Shown here: positions 60,816 to 64,000 of the stretch, one piece after another
How the letters are laid out: each line of letters begins with the position of its first letter
Position numbering within the stretch: the first letter of the stretch is position 1
Assembly: GCA_038182865.1 (NCBI GenBank)
Contig: CP116226.1
Location: forward strand, 3,720,001 to 3,784,000
From: Microbacterium enclense
GTDB taxonomy: Bacteria; Actinomycetota; Actinomycetes; Actinomycetales; Microbacteriaceae
Length of the DNA stretch: 64,000 nt
Direction: 5' to 3'
Program-made: the position numbers and the translations under genes
The notes under the pieces: generated by a model
Told to the model about the DNA's origin: nothing
Databases searched by the model: none
Seen by the model: the letters and a program-made list of their open reading frames with translations, nothing else

Positions 60816-62372
60816 TCAGCGCAGCAGCATCGCGCGGCCGGGTTCGCGCAGAACGCCGGCGACGTCCGTGAGGAATCGCGCCGCCTCGGCGCCGTCGACC
60901 ACGCGGTGGTCGAACGACAGGCTGAGCGTCAGCACGTCGCGCAGGGCGATCTCGCCGTCGTGTTCCCACGGGGTGCGCCGGACGGCACCGACGGCGAGGA
61001 TCCCGGCCTCGCCGGGGTTGAGGATGGGTGTTCCGGCATCCACGCCGAAGACGCCCACATTGGTGATGGAGAACGTGCCCCCGGTCATCGCGGCGGGCGC
61101 CGTCCGCCCCGCGCGGGCGGTGGCGGCGAGCTCGGCGATCGCGTCGGCGAGCTCGACGAGCGGCAGGCGATCGGCATCCGAGATCACCGGCACCACGAGC
61201 CCCCGCTCGGTCGCCGCGGCGATCCCGAGGTTGACGTAGTGGTGCTCGACGATCTCGTCCGCGCCCTCGTCCCATTTCGCGTTGAGCGCCGGCGTACGCC
61301 CGAGCGCCAGGCACACGGCCTTCGCGACGATCGCGAGCACACCGATACGGTGCCCGTCGAGGGAGCGGTCGGCCTTGAGGGAGGCCAGCAGCGCGGTCGT
61401 CGCGGTGACGTCGAGCGTGAGGAACGTCGTCGCATGAGGCGCGGTGAAGGCACTCTGCACCATGGCGGCGGCAGTGTGCTTGCGCACGCCGCGGATGGGA
61501 GTCCGGGTGACACGCGGGATAAGGGAGTCGGGACTGGCCGGGGGGACCGTCGACGCGGATGAGGAAGGAGAGGATGCCGCGGGCGTGCGCGCCGCGAACT
61601 CCTCGACGTGGGCGCGAGTGATCGTCTCGCCCGGGTGGGCGCTCGCCACGAGCACGAGATCGACCCCGAGGTCTTTCGCGAGCTTGCGGACCGGCGGGGT
61701 CGACCGGGGCCGCTCGAACGGCAGGTCGATCGGCCCGGTGCGCAGCACGTCATGGGGGGCGGCCTCGCGGACAGCGGTGTCGGCGTCGAGGGTCGTCGCC
61801 CCGCGGCGCGCGCGCCGCCGCGGACGGGTTCCCGACGACGGGGCTGCGCCGTAGCCGACGAGATTCGGGGTGGCCTTCTCGGACGCGCCGCCCAGTACCG
61901 TCGCGCGGAGATCGTCCCCGGCACGCCGCCCCGAGACCGCGGCTCCCGGCGTGTCGGCCGCGAACTCCGCCGCACGGCTCGCGCCCTCGGCCGCGGCCCC
62001 GCGCGCCGTCGCGCGGAGATCACCCGCGGCACGCCGCCCCAAGGCCGCGGCTCCCGGCGTGTCGGCCGCGAATTCCGCGGGACGGTCCCCGGACGCCGAG
62101 GCCTCAGACTCGGCCGGACTCCCGGCTCCCGCCCCCTCCACCGTGAACGACACCAGCGGCGAACCGACCGCGACGACGTCGCCCGCAGCCGCGTGCAGCC
62201 CCTCCACGGTTCCGGCGTACGGCGAGGGGATCTCGACGATCGCCTTGGCCGTCTCGACCTCGGCGATCGTCTGGTTGAGCGTGACGGTGTCGCCTTCCGA
62301 CACGTGCCACTGAACGATCTCGGCCTCGGGGAGCCCTTCGCCGAGGTCGGGAAGCAGAAACTCCGCGATCAT
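60816..62372 (-). CDS. 2-oxoacid dehydrogenase E2 (dihydrolipoyl acyltransferase)
   Basis: A 518-residue E2 subunit. One lipoyl domain carries lipoyl-Lys43 (E-T-A-K-A), followed by a long Ala/Arg-rich linker, a peripheral-subunit-binding domain (V-R-K-L-A-K-D-L-G-V) and the catalytic domain with S-F-D-H-R-V-V-D-G. The linker holds an in-frame 36-residue duplication. ATG overlaps the E1beta stop by 4 bases. Genomic order E1alpha-E1beta-E2-acyl-CoA dehydrogenase suggests branched-chain 2-oxoacid use; E3 is not nearby. Confidence 0.93.
   Translation of the reverse strand: MIAEFLLPDLGEGLPEAEIVQWHVSEGDTVTLNQTIAEVETAKAIVEIPSPYAGTVEGLHAAAGDVVAVGSPLVSFTVEGAGAGSPAESEASASGDRPAEFAADTPGAAALGRRAAGDLRATARGAAAEGASRAAEFAADTPGAAVSGRRAGDDLRATVLGGASEKATPNLVGYGAAPSSGTRPRRRARRGATTLDADTAVREAAPHDVLRTGPIDLPFERPRSTPPVRKLAKDLGVDLVLVASAHPGETITRAHVEEFAARTPAASSPSSSASTVPPASPDSLIPRVTRTPIRGVRKHTAAAMVQSAFTAPHATTFLTLDVTATTALLASLKADRSLDGHRIGVLAIVAKAVCLALGRTPALNAKWDEGADEIVEHHYVNLGIAAATERGLVVPVISDADRLPLVELADAIAELAATARAGRTAPAAMTGGTFSITNVGVFGVDAGTPILNPGEAGILAVGAVRRTPWEHDGEIALRDVLTLSLSFDHRVVDGAEAARFLTDVAGVLREPGRAMLLR
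61900..62090 (-). repeat. In-frame 108-bp duplication within the E2 linker
   Basis: About 83 bases from 61900 recur from 62008 with few changes; the offset is 108 bases (36 codons). Each copy encodes A-E-F-A-A-D-T-P-G-A-A near its start and R-A-x-x-D-L-R-A-T after it. The frame is kept. Confidence 0.85.
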
Positions 62373-63370
62373 CGCAGCACCCCCTCCCCGCGTTCGAGCA
62401 CCCGGTCCACCGCGAACAGGATGCGATCCAGATCCGGCACGTGATGCCTCTCGAGTTTCGACGGCGGATACGGGATGTCGTGCCCGGTGACCCGCTGAGG
62501 CGAAGCCTCCAGATACTCGAAGCACTGCTCGGTGATGCTCGCGACGAGTTCGGCCCCCACCCCCGCCTCGCGCGCGGCCTCGTGGGTGACGACGACGCGA
62601 CCTGTCTTCCGGACGGAGGCGGCGATGGTGTTCATATCGATCGGCGAGAGAGAGCGCAGATCGATGACCTCGAGCGAGACCCCGTCGTCTTCGGCGGCGA
62701 GCGCGGCGTCGAGAGCCGTGCGCACCTGGGCACCGTAGGTGACGATCGTGACCTCGGTGCCCTCACGGGCGACACGGGCGAGGTGCATCGGCGGAGCGTC
62801 GGCGAGGTCGGCATCCGGATCCACCTCGCCCTTCGAGTGGTACAGACGCTTCGGCTCGAAGAAGATCACGGGATCGTCGGATGCCACGGCCTGCTGCAGC
62901 ATGACGTACGCGTCCTGGGGGTTCGAGGGCGCGACGACACGCAGTCCGGCCGTGTGGACGAAGTACGCCTCGGGCGACTCGGAGTGGTGTTCGGCCGCCC
63001 CGACGCCGCCCGCCCACGGGATGCGGATGACCAGCGGCATCCGGATCCGGCCGTTGCTGCGGTAATGGAGCTTGGCGACCTGGCAGACGATCTGGTCGAA
63101 GGCCGGGTAGACGAAGCCGTCGAACTGGATCTCGACCACGGGCCGGTAGCCGCGGAGGGCGAGCCCCACGGCCGTGCCGACGATGCCGGCCTCGGCGAGA
63201 GGGGTGTCGACGACGCGCTGTGCGCCGAAGCGCTGCTGCAGTCCGTCGGTGACGCGGAAGACACCGCCGAGCTTGCCGATGTCCTCCCCCATGAGCTGGA
63301 CCTTCTCGTCGGTTTCGAGGGCTTTCGACAGACCGGCGTTGATGGCGGCGCCGAGCGTGAGCGCGGTCAT
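62369..63370 (-). CDS. 2-oxoacid dehydrogenase E1 component, beta subunit
   Basis: A 333-residue transketolase-like beta subunit. It has M-G-E-D-I-G, V-V-D-T-P-L-A-E-A-G, and Q-F-D-G-F-V-Y-P-A-F-D-Q of the branched-chain type. Overlaps both E1alpha and E2 by 4 bases each, so all three subunits are translated as a set. Confidence 0.95.
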   Translation of the reverse strand: MTALTLGAAINAGLSKALETDEKVQLMGEDIGKLGGVFRVTDGLQQRFGAQRVVDTPLAEAGIVGTAVGLALRGYRPVVEIQFDGFVYPAFDQIVCQVAKLHYRSNGRIRMPLVIRIPWAGGVGAAEHHSESPEAYFVHTAGLRVVAPSNPQDAYVMLQQAVASDDPVIFFEPKRLYHSKGEVDPDADLADAPPMHLARVAREGTEVTIVTYGAQVRTALDAALAAEDDGVSLEVIDLRSLSPIDMNTIAASVRKTGRVVVTHEAAREAGVGAELVASITEQCFEYLEASPQRVTGHDIPYPPSKLERHHVPDLDRILFAVDRVLERGEGVLR

Positions 63371-64000
63371 TTCTCGAACCCCGCGAGGTACTCCGCGTAC
63401 TCGGCCTTCTGTCGGGCGAGCCCTGCGTGCGGCTCGGCGTAGACGTGGTCGAACATCGTCTCGGGAGCGCGGGTGGTTGCGCCGATGCACGCGGCCCGCA
63501 CCTCGGCGGCGAGCGCGTCGGCCGCCCGTGCGACCTCGTCGAGTCCCGAGTCGTCGAGCACGCCCTCGGCGCGCAGGTACGCCTCGAGCCGGGCGATCGG
63601 ATCGCGCCCCGCCCATGCCTCGACCTCATCGGCCGCGCGATACCGGGTGGGGTCGTCACTGGTGGTGTGCGGGCCCATCCGGTAGGTCACGGCCTCGATG
63701 AACGACGGTCCCTCCCCTCGTCGCGCGCGGTCGAGCGCCCAGCGCATCGCGGCGACACAGGCGAGGGCGTCGTTGCCGTCAATCCGCAGACTCGGGATGC
63801 CGAACCCCGGCGCCCGACCCGCGATGGGGTACTTCGCCTGGACGGTGACGGGCTCGCTGATCGCCCACTGGTTGTTCGAGCAGACGAACACGACGGGAGC
63901 TCGGAACGAGGAGGCGAACACCAGGGCCTCGTTGACATCGCCCTGACTGGTGGCGCCGTCGCCGTAGTACGCGACGGCGACGTCGGTCGAGCCGTCGCGC
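63367..64000 (-). CDS. 2-oxoacid dehydrogenase E1 component, alpha subunit, cut by the window edge
   Basis: The C-terminal 210 residues of E1alpha; the N-terminus lies beyond the right edge. The thiamine-diphosphate motif G-D-G-A-T-S-Q-G-D-V-N-E lies in the last 70 bases of the window. Downstream are N-N-Q-W-A-I-S and the phosphorylation-loop-like Y-R-M-G-P-H-T-T-S-D-D-P-T-R-Y. T-S-D-D-P-T-R-Y fits the branched-chain rather than the pyruvate subfamily. The Met at 63921 is internal. Confidence 0.93.
   Translation of the reverse strand, partial: RDGSTDVAVAYYGDGATSQGDVNEALVFASSFRAPVVFVCSNNQWAISEPVTVQAKYPIAGRAPGFGIPSLRIDGNDALACVAAMRWALDRARRGEGPSFIEAVTYRMGPHTTSDDPTRYRAADEVEAWAGRDPIARLEAYLRAEGVLDDSGLDEVARAADALAAEVRAACIGATTRAPETMFDHVYAEPHAGLARQKAEYAEYLAGFEK

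Overview
The window is high-GC DNA from an actinobacterium, most likely Microbacterium or a close Microbacteriaceae relative. The evidence is rbpA, a pafB-pafC-tatA-tatC-helY-lnt block, a mycothiol-type maleylpyruvate isomerase, frequent GTG starts, and many ATGA/GTGA stop-start overlaps. About 50 protein genes and one tRNA are visible. Coding is dense and no gap between genes exceeds about 300 bases. No insertion sequence, phage gene or CRISPR array was seen.

Bases 1-22,440 are mainly housekeeping. They hold a glycerophosphodiesterase (cut by the left edge), rbpA, and a leftward series HAD phosphatase-trmI-FKBP-pafB-pafC-tatA-tatC-helY-lnt. The Pup/proteasome genes that sit between trmI and pafBC in Mycobacterium are absent from this slot. 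After these come a PAC2 protein, uppP with an M20 peptidase, tRNA-Leu(GAG), a 2-oxoglutarate oxygenase, a VIT1/CCC1 metal transporter, a DEAD/DEAH helicase, a zinc alcohol dehydrogenase divergent from a TetR regulator with a clear operator palindrome, and an SGNH hydrolase.

Bases 22,512-44,913 are a complete-looking iron/siderophore island. Two palindromes close to the DtxR/IdeR iron box (37,987 and 42,800) sit in its two divergent promoter regions. The left one faces a ferric-siderophore reductase (rightward) and a leftward operon: binding lipoprotein, an MbtH domain fused to a 2,3-dihydroxybenzoate-AMP ligase, type II thioesterase, phosphopantetheinyl transferase, and three NRPS proteins. 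The right one faces dhbB-like isochorismatase, ornithine/lysine N-hydroxylase, dhbA and dhbC (leftward), and two FecCD permeases (rightward). The assembly line reads ArCP-Cy-A-PCP, then a protein with no adenylation domain (Cy-like-C-PCP-C-PCP), then C-A-PCP without a thioesterase domain. It suggests a 2,3-dihydroxybenzoyl, oxazoline- or thiazoline-containing siderophore with a hydroxamate, probably of mixed catechol/hydroxamate type.

Bases 44,945-51,153 hold an alpha/beta hydrolase, a FAD oxidoreductase, a TrmH/SpoU methyltransferase, a repeat-rich gap with a large stem-loop, an amidohydrolase, a sirtuin and a PaaX-like regulator. Bases 51,262-58,855 look like a salicylate-to-gentisate catabolic island: a salicylyl-CoA 5-hydroxylase-like monooxygenase, a salicylate-type aryl-AMP/CoA ligase, a flavin reductase, then gentisate 1,2-dioxygenase, fumarylpyruvate hydrolase and maleylpyruvate isomerase on the opposite strand, and an alpha/beta hydrolase. 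Two related aryl-acid ligases with different pocket residues (2,3-DHB type and salicylate type) therefore lie about 16 kb apart.

Bases 58,987-64,000 hold a histidine phosphatase and a leftward branched-chain 2-oxoacid dehydrogenase set (E1alpha cut by the right edge, E1beta, E2) followed by an acyl-CoA dehydrogenase.
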